This document shows positions 42,807-52,814 of a DNA stretch of 64,000 nucleotides, one piece after another. Location: contig NZ_QVMP01000009.1 in the NCBI RefSeq assembly GCF_010501095.1, positions 1 to 64,000 on the forward strand, in the 5' to 3' direction. Source of the DNA: Dysgonomonas sp. 520. Its GTDB lineage: Bacteria; Bacteroidota; Bacteroidia; Bacteroidales; Dysgonomonadaceae. The position numbers and the translations under genes were made by a program. The notes below the pieces were generated by a model, which searched no databases, was not told where the DNA came from, and saw nothing but the letters and a program-made list of their open reading frames with translations. Within the stretch, counting starts at the first letter, position 1; every line of letters begins with the position of its first letter.

Positions 42807-43619
42807 ATGAGCGCAAAAAGAGTATTATTTATCACACAAGAAATTTCACCGTACCTACCAGATTCACCAATCTCTACAAACTGCAGACAATTGCCTCAAG
42901 CTATTCAAGAGGCTGGTCGGGAAATCAGAACTTTCATGCCCAAGTTTGGTAATATCAACGAAAGACGTAACCAACTGCACGAAGTGATCAGGCTATCCGG
43001 TATGAACCTCATTATAGACGACACAGATCACCCGCTGATCATAAAAGTGGCATCTATACAAGCAGCACGTATGCAGGTATATTTCATCGACAATGAAGAT
43101 TTTTTCAACCGCAAGTTCACCACATCTGACGATGAAGGCAATGAATTTGAAGACAACGATGAAAGAAGTATTTTCTATGTGAGAGGAGTACTTGAAACAA
43201 TAAAAAAACTGAGATGGATTCCGGATGTCATTCACTGTCACGGATGGATGACAGCATTGACGCCGCTTTATATAAAGACTGCGTTTGCCGACGATCCTTG
43301 TTTCAAAGACACTAAGGTGGTTTATTCATTGTACAACGACGATTTCAAACAATCTTTCACCGAAAAGTTTGCAACAAAACTGAAATTGAAAGGTATTTCG
43401 GGCAATCATCTGAAAGACTTTAAGGGAGACATTGATTATGTTACACTTTCTACTTTTGCATCTAAATATGCAGACGGAGTTATTCAAAGTGAAGAAACTG
43501 TAAATCCTGAAATATTGAATTATATAAAAGAAAATAAAATAAAATTCCTGCCTTATCAGGGCGAAGCTAAAGAAGCCGTAGCACCTATCGCCGAATTTTA
43601 CGATAGTTTGTATGTCTAA
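42807..43619 (+). CDS. glycogen/starch synthase N-terminal-domain protein (GT5-like)
   Basis: A 270-residue protein corresponding only to the first Rossmann domain of glycogen synthase (KRVLFITQEISPYLPDSPISTNCRQLPQAIQEAGREIRTFMPKFG; PDVIHCHGWMTALTPLYIKT; VYSLYNDDF). The usual KxGGL reads SPISTNCRQL, and the second catalytic domain of GlgA (about 480 residues) is absent. Short versions like this beside panC are common in Bacteroidales, so it is not a recent truncation. It may be regulatory or non-catalytic. A terminator follows. Confidence 0.8.
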   Translation: MSAKRVLFITQEISPYLPDSPISTNCRQLPQAIQEAGREIRTFMPKFGNINERRNQLHEVIRLSGMNLIIDDTDHPLIIKVASIQAARMQVYFIDNEDFFNRKFTTSDDEGNEFEDNDERSIFYVRGVLETIKKLRWIPDVIHCHGWMTALTPLYIKTAFADDPCFKDTKVVYSLYNDDFKQSFTEKFATKLKLKGISGNHLKDFKGDIDYVTLSTFASKYADGVIQSEETVNPEILNYIKENKIKFLPYQGEAKEAVAPIAEFYDSLYV

Positions 43620-43642
43620 ATAAATAGATTAAGCATAATAGG

Positions 43643-43677
43643 AAAAAGGTTATATCTACAAAGGATATAACCTTTTT
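43643..43677 (+). terminator. terminator after the GT5-like gene
   Basis: AAAAAGGTTATATC pairs with GATATAACCTTTTT across TACAAAG; both flanks give A and T runs. Confidence 0.9.
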
Positions 43678-43755
43678 GGTTATTACAAAATGCCTTGACG
43701 TCTAAAAACACACCCTTTTAGTCGAAAATTACCCCCTTGCGATATTAAGTCAAAC

Positions 43756-43763
43756 TATATTTG
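43756..43763 (+). promoter_or_regulatory. -7 promoter box of the pectate lyase gene
   Basis: TATATTTG, about 64 bases before the chosen ATG at 43827. Confidence 0.6.
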
Positions 43764-43826
43764 TTCCGATGTTTTATATCCGATTACAAAATATCAGGAA
43801 CAAAACTTGACAACAATCTTAATATC

Positions 43827-46160
43827 ATGAAAAAATTATTTTTACTATCAATTACTCTATTTATTTTTTCTGTTGCCTCAATATGGGCTCAGAATGTAAA
43901 CATTACGGAGTCTGCAGGTTGGCTCGAATCGGCCTATGTGAAATGGGACCCTGTTAATGGCGCCGACAGCTATAATGTATATTATAAGGCTGTAAACTCA
44001 CAAGATGCCGACTACGTAAAAATAGACGGTTTTCTAATAAGAAAATACTCAAGCTATTTCAGAGCTGACGTTTTAGGTTTAAAAGCGGGAAATTACCAGA
44101 TAAAGGTTGTACCCGTTTTCGGCGAAACTCAAGACGATTCGAAACAAGCAGTTTCAGCGTCATTGGAAGTAAAAGCTCACCTACGTGAAGGCTTTGCATT
44201 TTCAGCAAACTCGACATTCAAGTCCGGATCAGGAGCTTACAATGACGATGGTTCTCTCAAATCAGGTGCTCAAGTAATCTATATCACACCAACAAATGGG
44301 GCATCGGTAAAAGGTTTTGTAACCACAGATAAAGGTAAAGAAGAACGTACCGGAATTGTAGCAATATTGCAAGGAAGAGAAAAAGGGCTTGACAAAACCC
44401 CTTTGGCTATCCGTTTTATAGGCAATATCACAGCATCCAGTTTAGGCAGTCTATCATCGGGAAGCCTACTTGAAGTGAAAGGCAAGAACTATTCCGAAAT
44501 GAACATCACATTCGAAGGAGTAGGTGATGATGCTACCACAAACGGCTGGGGACTTTTAATAAACAAATGCGGCAATGTAGAAGTACGTAACCTCGCATTT
44601 ATGGGGTTTCCGGATGACGGAGTTTCCCTAAAAGAAAGTGTAAACTTATGGATACACAACAATGACTTCCTCTACGGAAAAAACAAAGGAGGCGATCAAT
44701 CGAAAGGTGACGGATCATTAGACGTGAAAGATGACTGTAAATACACCGTTTTCTCTTACAATCACTTCATCGATTCAGGAAAAGCCTCTCTTTGCGGTAT
44801 GAAGAGCGAAAGCGGCCCCAACTACCTGACTTACCACCACAATTGGTTTGACCATTCCGACAGCCGTCATCCACGTGTTCGTACAATGACTGTTCATGTG
44901 TATAACAACTATTACGATGGTGTAGCAAAATATGGCATCGGGGCAACAACAGGAGCCAGTGTATTTGTAGAAAACAATTACTTCAGAAACACTAAAAATC
45001 CGATGTTGATCTCTAAACAAGGAACAGACATTTTGGAAGGTGATGGTAGCGGAACTTTCTCCGGCGAAGCCGGCGGTATGATTAAAGCATTCGGAAACTA
45101 CCTTGATGCTGAATCGGCAACAAACAAAAGATACAAGCCTTATTCATCAAGCAACACTACCAATTTTGATGCTTACGTTGCTTCCAGCAGAGACGAGCAA
45201 GTACCATCTACAATAAAAACTCTGTCAGGGACAAACACATACAACAATTTTGACACCAATTCGTCTATCATGTATGCGTACACCCCCGATAGTCCGGAAG
45301 ACGCTAAAACAAAAGTCATGGCATACGCCGGACGTATGTTTGGAGGCGATTTCAAGTGGTCGTTCAACAATGCAACCGACGACAGCTCTTACGATGTAAA
45401 CTCTCAATTATCATCTGCACTTACCGGCTATAAATCCGGTTTGGTTTCCATACAAGGTGGAGCTGGTGGCAACAGCGGAGACGATGGTGGTGATGACGGC
45501 GGCGACGGCGGCGGCGATGGAGGAGATGGCGGCGATGGCGGCATTGTTCCTGATGGAGATCAGGTACATAACTTCACAGCCAATGACAAAAACAGTTCAT
45601 TCTACTCTATCACAGGAAGCACCACATCAGGAAGTGCCGGAGGTACAGTTACGGTTAATGGTTCAACTCTGTCAAAATACCTGAAAATGGAATCTTCCAC
45701 ATCAATTACATTTACCTCCGATAAGCAAGGTACACTTACACTAGTATTTGCCGCAGCTTCAAGTAAAAAAATTGAGATCAACGGTACAGCGTACGATATA
45801 CCTAGTGATGGCAAACTTACGTTAGAACTTCCGGCAGGAAGCCATAAAATAGCAAAAGGATCGAAAGGTACAACCAATACATTCCTGTTCTATATAAGTC
45901 TGACTTACCCAACTTCCGGTATCGGAGAAGTACAAAGTACATCATTTACTGTATATCCAAATCCTGTGACGGAAACTTTATATATTTCTTCAGAAGTTGA
46001 AGTAGAAAACGTAGATGTATACAGCATCACAGGAACTCTGGTTCAACGGATTAAAGGCAATGTTAATGCGATAGATATGAGTAATCTTGTTTCGGGTAGC
46101 TACATTGTGAATGTAAAAACAGCACAAGGAGCACATAAACAAGTGGTAATCAAAAAATAA
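43827..46160 (+). CDS. secreted pectate lyase (PL1-like) with type IX sorting domain
   Basis: About 777 residues counted from MKKLFLLSITLF; the ATG at 43761 overlaps the promoter box. Signal peptide 1-22, fibronectin-III-like domain (about 25-110), parallel beta-helix of PL1 type (about 120-520; NITFEGVGDD, IHNNDF, GSLDVKDDCKYTVFSYNHFIDSGKASLCG, NWFDHSDSRHPRVRTMTVHVYNNYYDG). An Asp/Gly linker (about 550-575) leads to a beta-sandwich. A C-terminal T9SS sorting domain (SFTVYPNPVTETLYIS...GSYIVNVKTAQG) ends the protein. It cleaves pectate outside the cell. Confidence 0.9.
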   Translation: MKKLFLLSITLFIFSVASIWAQNVNITESAGWLESAYVKWDPVNGADSYNVYYKAVNSQDADYVKIDGFLIRKYSSYFRADVLGLKAGNYQIKVVPVFGETQDDSKQAVSASLEVKAHLREGFAFSANSTFKSGSGAYNDDGSLKSGAQVIYITPTNGASVKGFVTTDKGKEERTGIVAILQGREKGLDKTPLAIRFIGNITASSLGSLSSGSLLEVKGKNYSEMNITFEGVGDDATTNGWGLLINKCGNVEVRNLAFMGFPDDGVSLKESVNLWIHNNDFLYGKNKGGDQSKGDGSLDVKDDCKYTVFSYNHFIDSGKASLCGMKSESGPNYLTYHHNWFDHSDSRHPRVRTMTVHVYNNYYDGVAKYGIGATTGASVFVENNYFRNTKNPMLISKQGTDILEGDGSGTFSGEAGGMIKAFGNYLDAESATNKRYKPYSSSNTTNFDAYVASSRDEQVPSTIKTLSGTNTYNNFDTNSSIMYAYTPDSPEDAKTKVMAYAGRMFGGDFKWSFNNATDDSSYDVNSQLSSALTGYKSGLVSIQGGAGGNSGDDGGDDGGDGGGDGGDGGDGGIVPDGDQVHNFTANDKNSSFYSITGSTTSGSAGGTVTVNGSTLSKYLKMESSTSITFTSDKQGTLTLVFAAASSKKIEINGTAYDIPSDGKLTLELPAGSHKIAKGSKGTTNTFLFYISLTYPTSGIGEVQSTSFTVYPNPVTETLYISSEVEVENVDVYSITGTLVQRIKGNVNAIDMSNLVSGSYIVNVKTAQGAHKQVVIKK

Positions 46161-46180
46161 AATTATCATTGATATAGATA

Positions 46181-46214
46181 AGAAGCCGGTTCTTTAAAAT
46201 GAGAACCGGCTTCT
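46181..46214 (+). terminator. hairpin after the pectate lyase gene
   Basis: AGAAGCCGGTTCT (46181-46193) pairs perfectly with AGAACCGGCTTCT (46202-46214). A T-rich tail is weak, so it may act mainly as a 3' stability hairpin. Confidence 0.65.
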
Positions 46215-46354
46215 GCTATTTCGGCATAATTGTTTTCAGAACTCAATTTGAAAGAATCAATAATCATAAAAAAAATGAAAATAGATGCCCTAATTATATT
46301 TATAAGAGTTTTTTTAAGATATTTGGGGCAAAATATAAAATCAGGAATCATAAG

Positions 46355-47749
46355 ATGAATTTTAAATCATTCTTGTATAGTATCGCAATTGCGCTGACGG
46401 TTATCTTTTCAGCGTGTGATGACGATTTGAATAGTGTTGGTAACGGAATTCTTCCCGATGGCGATAACATTGATGTTATTGTGGATTCTGTATACCTGAC
46501 TGCAAAAACAGTTCAGGCGGAATCTATATACGCCCGCACCATCAACGGCTTAGTTGGTAAGTATGAAGACGATGTTTTTGGTACTATCAAGTCCGATTAT
46601 CTATGCCAATTCTATTGCCCGGACAATGTTAGCTTCGAAGATGAATACCCGATAACGATAGATTCTGTATATTTTTCAATCGATTTCGACCAATTTGTTG
46701 GCGATTCACTTTCGCAAATGGGTATCAGCTTATACAAAGTCACATCTCCTTTAGTAAACAACTACTACACGGATATAGATCCTACCGAGTTTTGCGATAT
46801 GTCTGCCCTGTTGGGCAAAACAGCATTCTCTGTAAATTCCATTCCTTTTGTTTCCAGTTCATCACTGGGCAGATCGTTACAAATAGACTTGGGGAAAGAA
46901 TTCGGGCAAGATTTTTATAACGCATACAAAAGTGATAACAATCCTTTTGCCAACTCAGAAAAATTCAATGAGTTTTTCCCCGGAGTATATGTAACATCCG
47001 ACTTTGGTTCCGAAACGCTGATAAAAGTATTGTATTCCTCTATCGATCTATACTACTCATACGTTATCCCCAAAGGTAGCGTGGATGAAGTTACCGATAC
47101 AACTCTGGTTAGATATATGTCTTTAAGCACAACAACCGAAGTTGTGCAATTGAATCAGGTTCGGAACAAAATCCCTGCCGACCTTCTAACCGAAGGAACG
47201 GGAGCATGCTATCTGAAAAGTCCGGCCGGAGTTTTCACAGAATTATCTCTCCCGATAAAAGATATAGCAGATATGATGAGAGATAAGAACGGTGTGATCG
47301 ACACAATACGTGCCATTAACCTTGCCAGCCTCACTCTGACAGGTTACACCGAAAAAGAAAATATAACTACCACCTCGCCCACAAGAGTGTCTAATATTCT
47401 ACTTATCGATTCTGATTCGATAAAAACATTCTTCGAGCGAAAAAAACTTCCCGATGGGAAATACTGTACAACCGCATCTATAGTAAATCCGGATAAGACG
47501 TTTACCAATACCTTCATGTTCAAAAATGTGTCAGCCTTGGTTCACAACTATGTAAAGAAATATAGCAGAGGAGAAATTTCGGGAGACAATAAGAGTTTCA
47601 CAGTCATTCCTGTCGAAATAGCGCAAGAAGGCAGTAGTAATACCGGATATTATGACGTTGGAGTATTTCATTACATGATGCCCGCATCGTCAATATTGAG
47701 AACAGACCCTGATTATCTGAAAATGAAACTGATATTCAGCAAGTATTGA
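46355..47749 (+). CDS. DUF4270 family surface lipoprotein
   Basis: About 464 residues counted from MNFKSFLYSI; the frame extends 52 codons upstream without support. Lipobox FSAC (Cys about 21) followed by DDDLNSVGNGILPDGDNIDVIVDSVYLTAKTV, the standard DUF4270 start. Beta-rich repeats continue to the end. Family members are Bacteroidetes lipoproteins of unknown role, often close to the glycogen synthase/pan cluster as here. Confidence 0.88.
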   Translation: MNFKSFLYSIAIALTVIFSACDDDLNSVGNGILPDGDNIDVIVDSVYLTAKTVQAESIYARTINGLVGKYEDDVFGTIKSDYLCQFYCPDNVSFEDEYPITIDSVYFSIDFDQFVGDSLSQMGISLYKVTSPLVNNYYTDIDPTEFCDMSALLGKTAFSVNSIPFVSSSSLGRSLQIDLGKEFGQDFYNAYKSDNNPFANSEKFNEFFPGVYVTSDFGSETLIKVLYSSIDLYYSYVIPKGSVDEVTDTTLVRYMSLSTTTEVVQLNQVRNKIPADLLTEGTGACYLKSPAGVFTELSLPIKDIADMMRDKNGVIDTIRAINLASLTLTGYTEKENITTTSPTRVSNILLIDSDSIKTFFERKKLPDGKYCTTASIVNPDKTFTNTFMFKNVSALVHNYVKKYSRGEISGDNKSFTVIPVEIAQEGSSNTGYYDVGVFHYMMPASSILRTDPDYLKMKLIFSKY

Positions 47750-47778
47750 CAATAACTGTATGAAATTATATGAAAAGG

Positions 47779-47817
47779 CAAGGGTTAAATACATTTTTAG
47801 CCCTTGTTCTCTTTTAT
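47779..47817 (+). terminator. terminator after the DUF4270 gene
   Basis: CAAGGGTTAAA (47779-47789) pairs with TTTAGCCCTTG (47796-47806), followed by TTCTCTTTT. Confidence 0.8.
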
Positions 47818-47879
47818 AAAATTGACCGGCACAAACAACAAGTTTGATAAAATATATTCTGTTTTTAATATTTTGATAG

Positions 47880-47887
47880 TATCTTTG
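47880..47887 (+). promoter_or_regulatory. -7 promoter box of the LysE-like gene
   Basis: TATCTTTG, 30 bases before the ATG at 47918. Confidence 0.55.
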
Positions 47888-47917
47888 TTGTACCAAAAAA
47901 GAATTAAGCTGTAAAAT

Positions 47918-48544
47918 ATGGCCGATATCGTTTGGCAAGGACTATTCATAGGAATTTTGGTATCTGCACCGATGGGGCCCATTGGTGTGTTGTGTATTCA
48001 ACGAACTTTAAGTGAAGGCCGTAATCATGGTTTAACTACAGGTTTGGGGGCTATGCTGTCGGATATGATATATGCTCTTATAGCAGGTCTGGGTATGGGG
48101 TTTGTTGTAAACTTTATCGAAACCAACCATATAATCCTGCAAATATTAGGAAGCATAGTGCTTCTCGTATTCGGGTATTTTGTCTCTAAAACCAATCCTG
48201 CCATAGGCTTGAAAAAGCAAGGGCAAAAAACATCGCCCTATTGGAAAGACTTGCTTTCATCCTTTTTCCTCAACCTGTCTAACGTCGGTATATTCTTCTA
48301 TTTCATAGCAATGTTTGCGCAATTCAACTTTATATCGGCCGACAATAACGAGCAAAATATAGTAGGCCTTATATCTGTAAGCGTCGGCATCATGCTATGG
48401 TGGTTTTTGGTATCAACAATTGTCAATAGGCTAAGAAGCCGTTTCAACCCTCGTGCCTTGAAACTTTTCAACAGAATATTGGGTTGTATTCTCATCGTTA
48501 TCGGTGTTGCCGGTTTAATTATGGGTATCTATAATTGGGAGTAA
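47918..48544 (+). CDS. LysE/RhtB family amino-acid exporter
   Basis: A 208-residue inner-membrane protein with six spans. The family start is clear (FIGILVSAPMGPIGVLCIQRTLSEGRNHGLTTGLGAMLSDMIYALIAGLG), followed by the middle FLNLSNVGIFFYFIAMFAQF and the last span ILGCILIVIGVAGLIMGIY. Exports amino acids or related small molecules. The substrate is undetermined. Its 3' end abuts the convergent corA. Confidence 0.88.
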   Translation: MADIVWQGLFIGILVSAPMGPIGVLCIQRTLSEGRNHGLTTGLGAMLSDMIYALIAGLGMGFVVNFIETNHIILQILGSIVLLVFGYFVSKTNPAIGLKKQGQKTSPYWKDLLSSFFLNLSNVGIFFYFIAMFAQFNFISADNNEQNIVGLISVSVGIMLWWFLVSTIVNRLRSRFNPRALKLFNRILGCILIVIGVAGLIMGIYNWE

Positions 48545-48545
48545 G

Positions 48546-49625
48546 TTAGAACCATCTCTTTTTCTTCAGAAGCCAAACAGAGATCAATGTTATGGCAAAT
48601 ATAACCAGCCACGCAAAAAGATAACCGTATTTCCACTCTACTTCAGGCATAATTTTAAAATTCATACCCCATACACCCACTATAAAAGTGAGCGGAATGA
48701 AGATAGTAGAAACAACCGTCAATCGCTTGATTATCTCGTTCATCCGTTGGCTATTATCGTTGTAATAGATTTCCAATACCGACCTCAATGTTTCGTTATA
48801 TATCTCCAAGTCGTTCAAAACCGCCCTGAGTTTGTCGTCAAAATCATTGAAATACATCATATTATCCGAAGATATCAAACCGTTTGTGTTGTGCAGAATA
48901 TTTGCAAACTCTTCCCGCAGCGGAGACACACTTCGTCGCAGAGTCAGATAATTATTCCTGCCCTCACGCATACTGGCCATTACATTCACCTGCTGATCTG
49001 TTTTATCTATCAAAATGTCTTCCACTTCGCTCATAATCTCAATTTCGCTATAAATGGTTTCCACATACTGACCTTGTACACAGTTGAGCAACATACACAG
49101 CAAATAATCGGCATTTTTCATACGAAGTTGCGAACTCGGGTTTTGCAAGACCTCCACAATCCCGTTGAAATAAGATGTAGACGATTCTTGCATACTGATC
49201 ACGAAATCTTTACCCAGAATGAAAGCAATCTGCTCTGTCTGCATATTTTTTTCATTATCCACATAACACCCCGACAGCAATAAGAAGCTGATGTTAGGAT
49301 ACGAAACAACTTTAGTCACCCGTTGCCCTGCAAACAGGTTCCTTATATCGAAACGTTCGATTCCACACTCTTTGCAGATCTTCTTTATCTTGTCTACATC
49401 GGTAAGGCCAGTAATTTGAAACCACGATACCGTATTTGGCAAAAGGCAATCGTATATTTTTATTTCCCCTTGCATTTTTTTATCTGTATACGATTGGTTA
49501 TTATACTGATAATGCTCAATAGAGGTCGGGATATTATAACTTCCCCGATAAGTTATATCGCCTAAAACAAGGGATTCTTTCTTGTATTTGCCCAATTTTG
49601 ATTTCCTGACAAGATGCTTTGACAT
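48546..49625 (-). CDS. corA: magnesium/cobalt transporter CorA
   Basis: A 359-residue protein. A large cytoplasmic N-terminal funnel domain (about 1-290) is followed by two C-terminal membrane helices (FIPLTFIVGVWGMNF and YLFAWLVIFAITLISVWLL). The GMN signature is intact in VWGMNF, and the chain ends in basic residues (KKKRWF). Pentameric Mg2+ channel of the inner membrane. Single gene on the minus strand. Confidence 0.93.
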   Translation of the reverse strand: MSKHLVRKSKLGKYKKESLVLGDITYRGSYNIPTSIEHYQYNNQSYTDKKMQGEIKIYDCLLPNTVSWFQITGLTDVDKIKKICKECGIERFDIRNLFAGQRVTKVVSYPNISFLLLSGCYVDNEKNMQTEQIAFILGKDFVISMQESSTSYFNGIVEVLQNPSSQLRMKNADYLLCMLLNCVQGQYVETIYSEIEIMSEVEDILIDKTDQQVNVMASMREGRNNYLTLRRSVSPLREEFANILHNTNGLISSDNMMYFNDFDDKLRAVLNDLEIYNETLRSVLEIYYNDNSQRMNEIIKRLTVVSTIFIPLTFIVGVWGMNFKIMPEVEWKYGYLFAWLVIFAITLISVWLLKKKRWF

Positions 49626-49677
49626 AAAAATGTTCTTTAGAAAAATTAATAGATTATCAAAAATAAGAATAAAGTGC

Positions 49678-49685
49678 TACATTTG
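49678..49685 (+). promoter_or_regulatory. -7 promoter box of the phosphoethanolamine transferase-like gene
   Basis: TACATTTG, about 70 bases before the ATG at 49757. Confidence 0.55.
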
Positions 49686-49756
49686 TCGTTGATATGAAAC
49701 GAAACATGACCAATTTCTAACTAAGATTGCTGCTTCTTTTACAGAACCCACAAACT

Positions 49757-51403
49757 ATGAAAAAAGTTTTACCGGAGGAGATTTTAAATATTCTGAATAA
49801 AAAGAAACTCCAATTAATATTTTTATTCTACATTCTTCTCATTTTGCCGATACTTTGCCCTATTGCCCAAAATCTTGATTTTTGGCATGTTGTACTCATC
49901 ATAGTAGTGAATGGCATATTATTTATATCGTTGGCCTTGCTTTCTCTTTTCTGCTCGTCGAAAGCTGAGAAAATAATAAGTACCGTTATATTGATTGTTT
50001 CGATCATACCTTCTGCCATATTTTTGTCTTATTTGCTTTTTGCCAGGGTGATGCTCGAAACATATAGCATAACAAGCCTGTTTGAAACAAATCCCGACGA
50101 AAGCAAAGAGTTTCTGACAGACTACTTAAGCATCTGGGTTATAATAGCAGTGCTCATTTATGTGGCTATACCCGCCGTTATGATATGGAAGATGAAAGCA
50201 TTTAAACCCCTGAAAATAAAGGGACACAAGGTTTTATTTTCCGTGCCTTTCATTTTGTTGATACTTATATTTGCAGGACAAAAACTTTCTCAGTCCGTAT
50301 ACATATTCAGCTTCTACAAAACGTTCTGCACCTATAAACTGAGGCTAGGTTATGAAGAAAAAACAATATCGTCGCGTCATACAATAAGTTACCCTGTTGA
50401 GATTGCAAATACCGACAGCATCCCTCAAACCATAGTAGTTGTGATAGGCGAATCGCTTACTCGCAATCACATGAGCCTGTACGGATATCCTCGTCAGACC
50501 AATCCTCTGCTGTCTAAAAGAAAAGACAAACTATATGTTTATGAGGATGTTACCCCTCCACAGGTGCATACTATACCCGTCGTCAGAACCCTATTTACGA
50601 TGATGGATGAGGAAAACCCCGACTATTTCACCGAAAAGCCATCCGTATTCGAGTTATTCAACAGAGCAGGGTACGACACATATTTCATGAGTAATCAACC
50701 CTTTGGTGGCAAGTTCAGAACCAGCTATGATGTATTGCTCGATATAGCGAAAAACAGATACCAATTAAGTCAGAAGAAGCAACACGATGAGGTTATCCTT
50801 CCTACTTTGAAAGAAATTCTGGAAAACAAAGATAACTCATCTAAAAACAAACTCATCATCATACAGCTATTGGGTAGCCACATGGCCTATAAAAAGAGAT
50901 ACCCCGAAAATTTTAAATTATTCGATCATACAAAAGACGGTTTGGTTGCCAACGCCGAATACAGAGATCAGGAAGCAAAAAATATGATTGACGAATACGA
51001 CAATTCCGTCGCATACAACGATTTTGTTATAAACAGCATCATTGACAACCTGGAACAAAAGGGCGGTGAAAAAAGCGTTTTAATATACTTTTCCGATCAC
51101 GGCGAAGAATTGTACGACAAACGAAAGTTTGCAGGTCATGCCTACGAAAAGGTATCCCGCTACATGTGCCAGATTCCTTTCATGGTGTGGGTTTCCGATA
51201 AATATAAAGAAACAAATCCTGAGATTGTTTTCAACACAAAACTGCCTTATTCAACCACAGGATTCATTTATGGATTATCGGATGTTGCGGGACTGAGATA
51301 CATGGACTACGATGCCGAAAAAAGCATGTTTTCGCCTCAGTTTAAGCCTGAAACACGATACATTGGCAAACTTACATACGAGGAAGTATTGGAAAGGGAA
51401 TAG
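49757..51403 (+). CDS. phosphoethanolamine transferase-like sulfatase-fold protein
   Basis: About 548 residues counted from MKKVLPEEIL. Five N-terminal membrane helices (about 20-190), then a periplasmic alkaline-phosphatase/sulfatase-fold domain with the nucleophile threonine in VVVIGESLTRNHMSLYGY (about 225-242), QLLGSHMAYKKRYP, and the metal site YFSDHGEELYDKRKFAGHAYEK. Such enzymes (EptA/CptA group) add phosphoethanolamine to lipid A or core sugars and can affect polymyxin susceptibility. The acceptor is not deducible. Confidence 0.88.
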   Translation: MKKVLPEEILNILNKKKLQLIFLFYILLILPILCPIAQNLDFWHVVLIIVVNGILFISLALLSLFCSSKAEKIISTVILIVSIIPSAIFLSYLLFARVMLETYSITSLFETNPDESKEFLTDYLSIWVIIAVLIYVAIPAVMIWKMKAFKPLKIKGHKVLFSVPFILLILIFAGQKLSQSVYIFSFYKTFCTYKLRLGYEEKTISSRHTISYPVEIANTDSIPQTIVVVIGESLTRNHMSLYGYPRQTNPLLSKRKDKLYVYEDVTPPQVHTIPVVRTLFTMMDEENPDYFTEKPSVFELFNRAGYDTYFMSNQPFGGKFRTSYDVLLDIAKNRYQLSQKKQHDEVILPTLKEILENKDNSSKNKLIIIQLLGSHMAYKKRYPENFKLFDHTKDGLVANAEYRDQEAKNMIDEYDNSVAYNDFVINSIIDNLEQKGGEKSVLIYFSDHGEELYDKRKFAGHAYEKVSRYMCQIPFMVWVSDKYKETNPEIVFNTKLPYSTTGFIYGLSDVAGLRYMDYDAEKSMFSPQFKPETRYIGKLTYEEVLERE

Positions 51404-51418
51404 ATTGGCTACCAGCTT

Positions 51419-52174
51419 CTACCAGCTTCTACCGGCTCCACCGCCGCCAAAGCTGCCGCCACCACCTCCGCCGAAACCTCCAAAGCCTCCGCCCGAAGAC
51501 CGTCCTCCGCCAAAGCCACCCATCGGAGGGAAAAATCCGCCACCACCGGAGCGTCCTCCTGTGTTTCCTTTGTTTTTATTGGAAGACATTATAATAAAGA
51601 CAAGGATAATGATGATAATTATCGTTACCGTGAACCCCGAGTCGTCGTCATCCGGATCGCCTTGAAACTGCCCGGAAAGATATTGTATCATCTTCTCGAT
51701 AGCAGCCTTTGTGCCGCCATAATAATTATTCCGTTTAAAATAAGGAAGCATCTGATTATCAATAATACGCCCGATTCTTCCATCTGTAAGAAAAGGCTCC
51801 AGTCCATATCCCACGGAGATGAACACTTGTCCTCTTTCGCTTCCTATTTTAGGTTTAATCAATATAATCGCACCATTATTTTTTCCTTTTTGTCCTGCGC
51901 CCCATTTTTCGCCGAGCCTGATAGCATAATCGCTTACGTCATAGCCTTGCAGGTCTTTTACCGTAACCACATAAATTTGAGTAGACGTACTGTCATTATA
52001 TGCTCTAAGCATCTGCTCCAAATCGGCACTTTGCTGCGAACTGAAAATTCCTGCAAAATCATTTACCAGCCTCGGTGGCGACATAGGCTGTGGCAGGTCT
52101 TGAGCATTAAGTTCAAAACCTGACAGCAAAAACGGTATGATGACAATCAAAAGGAATTTTCTCATTATCATCAA
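51419..52174 (-). CDS. TPM-domain (YgcG-like) membrane protein
   Basis: A 251-residue protein. Signal peptide 1-24, TPM domain about 28-165 (VNDFAGIFSSQQSADLEQMLRAYNDSTSTQIYVVTVKDL; RGQVFISVGYGLEPFLTDGRIGRIID). One membrane helix follows (TVTIIIIIILVFIIMSS), then a Gly/Ser/Phe-rich tail (FGGFGGGGGGSFGGGGAGRSW). Its start overlaps the LemA stop (ATGA), so the pair is co-translated. LemA-TPM pairs are widespread; their role in the envelope is poorly defined. Confidence 0.9.
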   Translation of the reverse strand: MMIMRKFLLIVIIPFLLSGFELNAQDLPQPMSPPRLVNDFAGIFSSQQSADLEQMLRAYNDSTSTQIYVVTVKDLQGYDVSDYAIRLGEKWGAGQKGKNNGAIILIKPKIGSERGQVFISVGYGLEPFLTDGRIGRIIDNQMLPYFKRNNYYGGTKAAIEKMIQYLSGQFQGDPDDDDSGFTVTIIIIIILVFIIMSSNKNKGNTGGRSGGGGFFPPMGGFGGGRSSGGGFGGFGGGGGGSFGGGGAGRSW

Positions 52175-52758
52175 TTATTGAAATTCACAGATGGCGCTTT
52201 CTGGCTGGCTGCATCTGCTTCGAAATATCCTTTTTTATCGAAACCAAACCATCCTGACCAAATCACTTGCGGAAACTTGCGGATATATCCATTATAGTCT
52301 TTTACGATCTCATTATATTTGTTCCTTTCGGTCGAAATGCGGTTCTCAGTCCCTGCCAGTTCATCCTGCAAATTGATAAAGTTCACATTGGCTTTCAGGT
52401 CGGGATAAGCCTCACGCACCATCATCAATTTACCCAAAGCAGAGCTCAATTCACCCTGAGCCGCCTGATACTTCTGGATATTTTCTTCCGTTAGCTGGTC
52501 GGCTGTCAAATTTATAGAAGTAGCCTTTGCTCTGGCCTCCACAACATCAGTTAAAGTTTTACTCTCGTGAGAAGCATACCCCTTTACCGTCTCCACCAGA
52601 TTAGGAATAAGATCGGCACGGCGTTGATAAGAGTTCTGCACATTTCCCCACTGAGAAGAAACTGCTTCTTGCTTTTCAACCATCGAATTGTAAGAACAAC
52701 TGGAAAAAAAGAATGATGCAAAAAGAGCAACAATTAATGTGATTTTTAAAGGTTTCAT
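52171..52758 (-). CDS. lemA: LemA family lipoprotein
   Basis: About 195 residues counted from MKPLKITLIV. Lipobox FSSC (Cys about 19), then the LemA helical bundle with YNSMVEKQEAVSSQWGNVQNSYQRRADLIPNLVETVKGYASHE (canonical), EARAKATSINL, ANVNFINLQDELAGTENRISTERNKYNEIVKDYNGYIRKFP. Coupled with the downstream TPM gene. The longer open frame upstream lacks a start supported by signal or composition. Confidence 0.92.
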   Translation of the reverse strand: MKPLKITLIVALFASFFFSSCSYNSMVEKQEAVSSQWGNVQNSYQRRADLIPNLVETVKGYASHESKTLTDVVEARAKATSINLTADQLTEENIQKYQAAQGELSSALGKLMMVREAYPDLKANVNFINLQDELAGTENRISTERNKYNEIVKDYNGYIRKFPQVIWSGWFGFDKKGYFEADAASQKAPSVNFNN

Positions 52759-52814
52759 GATTGTCTGTTTATTTATTAAATTATTAGTTTGTTCTGCGCG
52801 GAATTGAAATTCCT

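Noticed and set aside
42807-43619. Recently truncated glycogen synthase
   Set aside because: Frame is clean, with its own promoter and terminator, and short versions beside panC are usual in this phylum.
51312-51665. Proline-rich open frame on the plus strand
   Set aside because: It is the reverse reading of the Gly-rich tail of the TPM protein gene.
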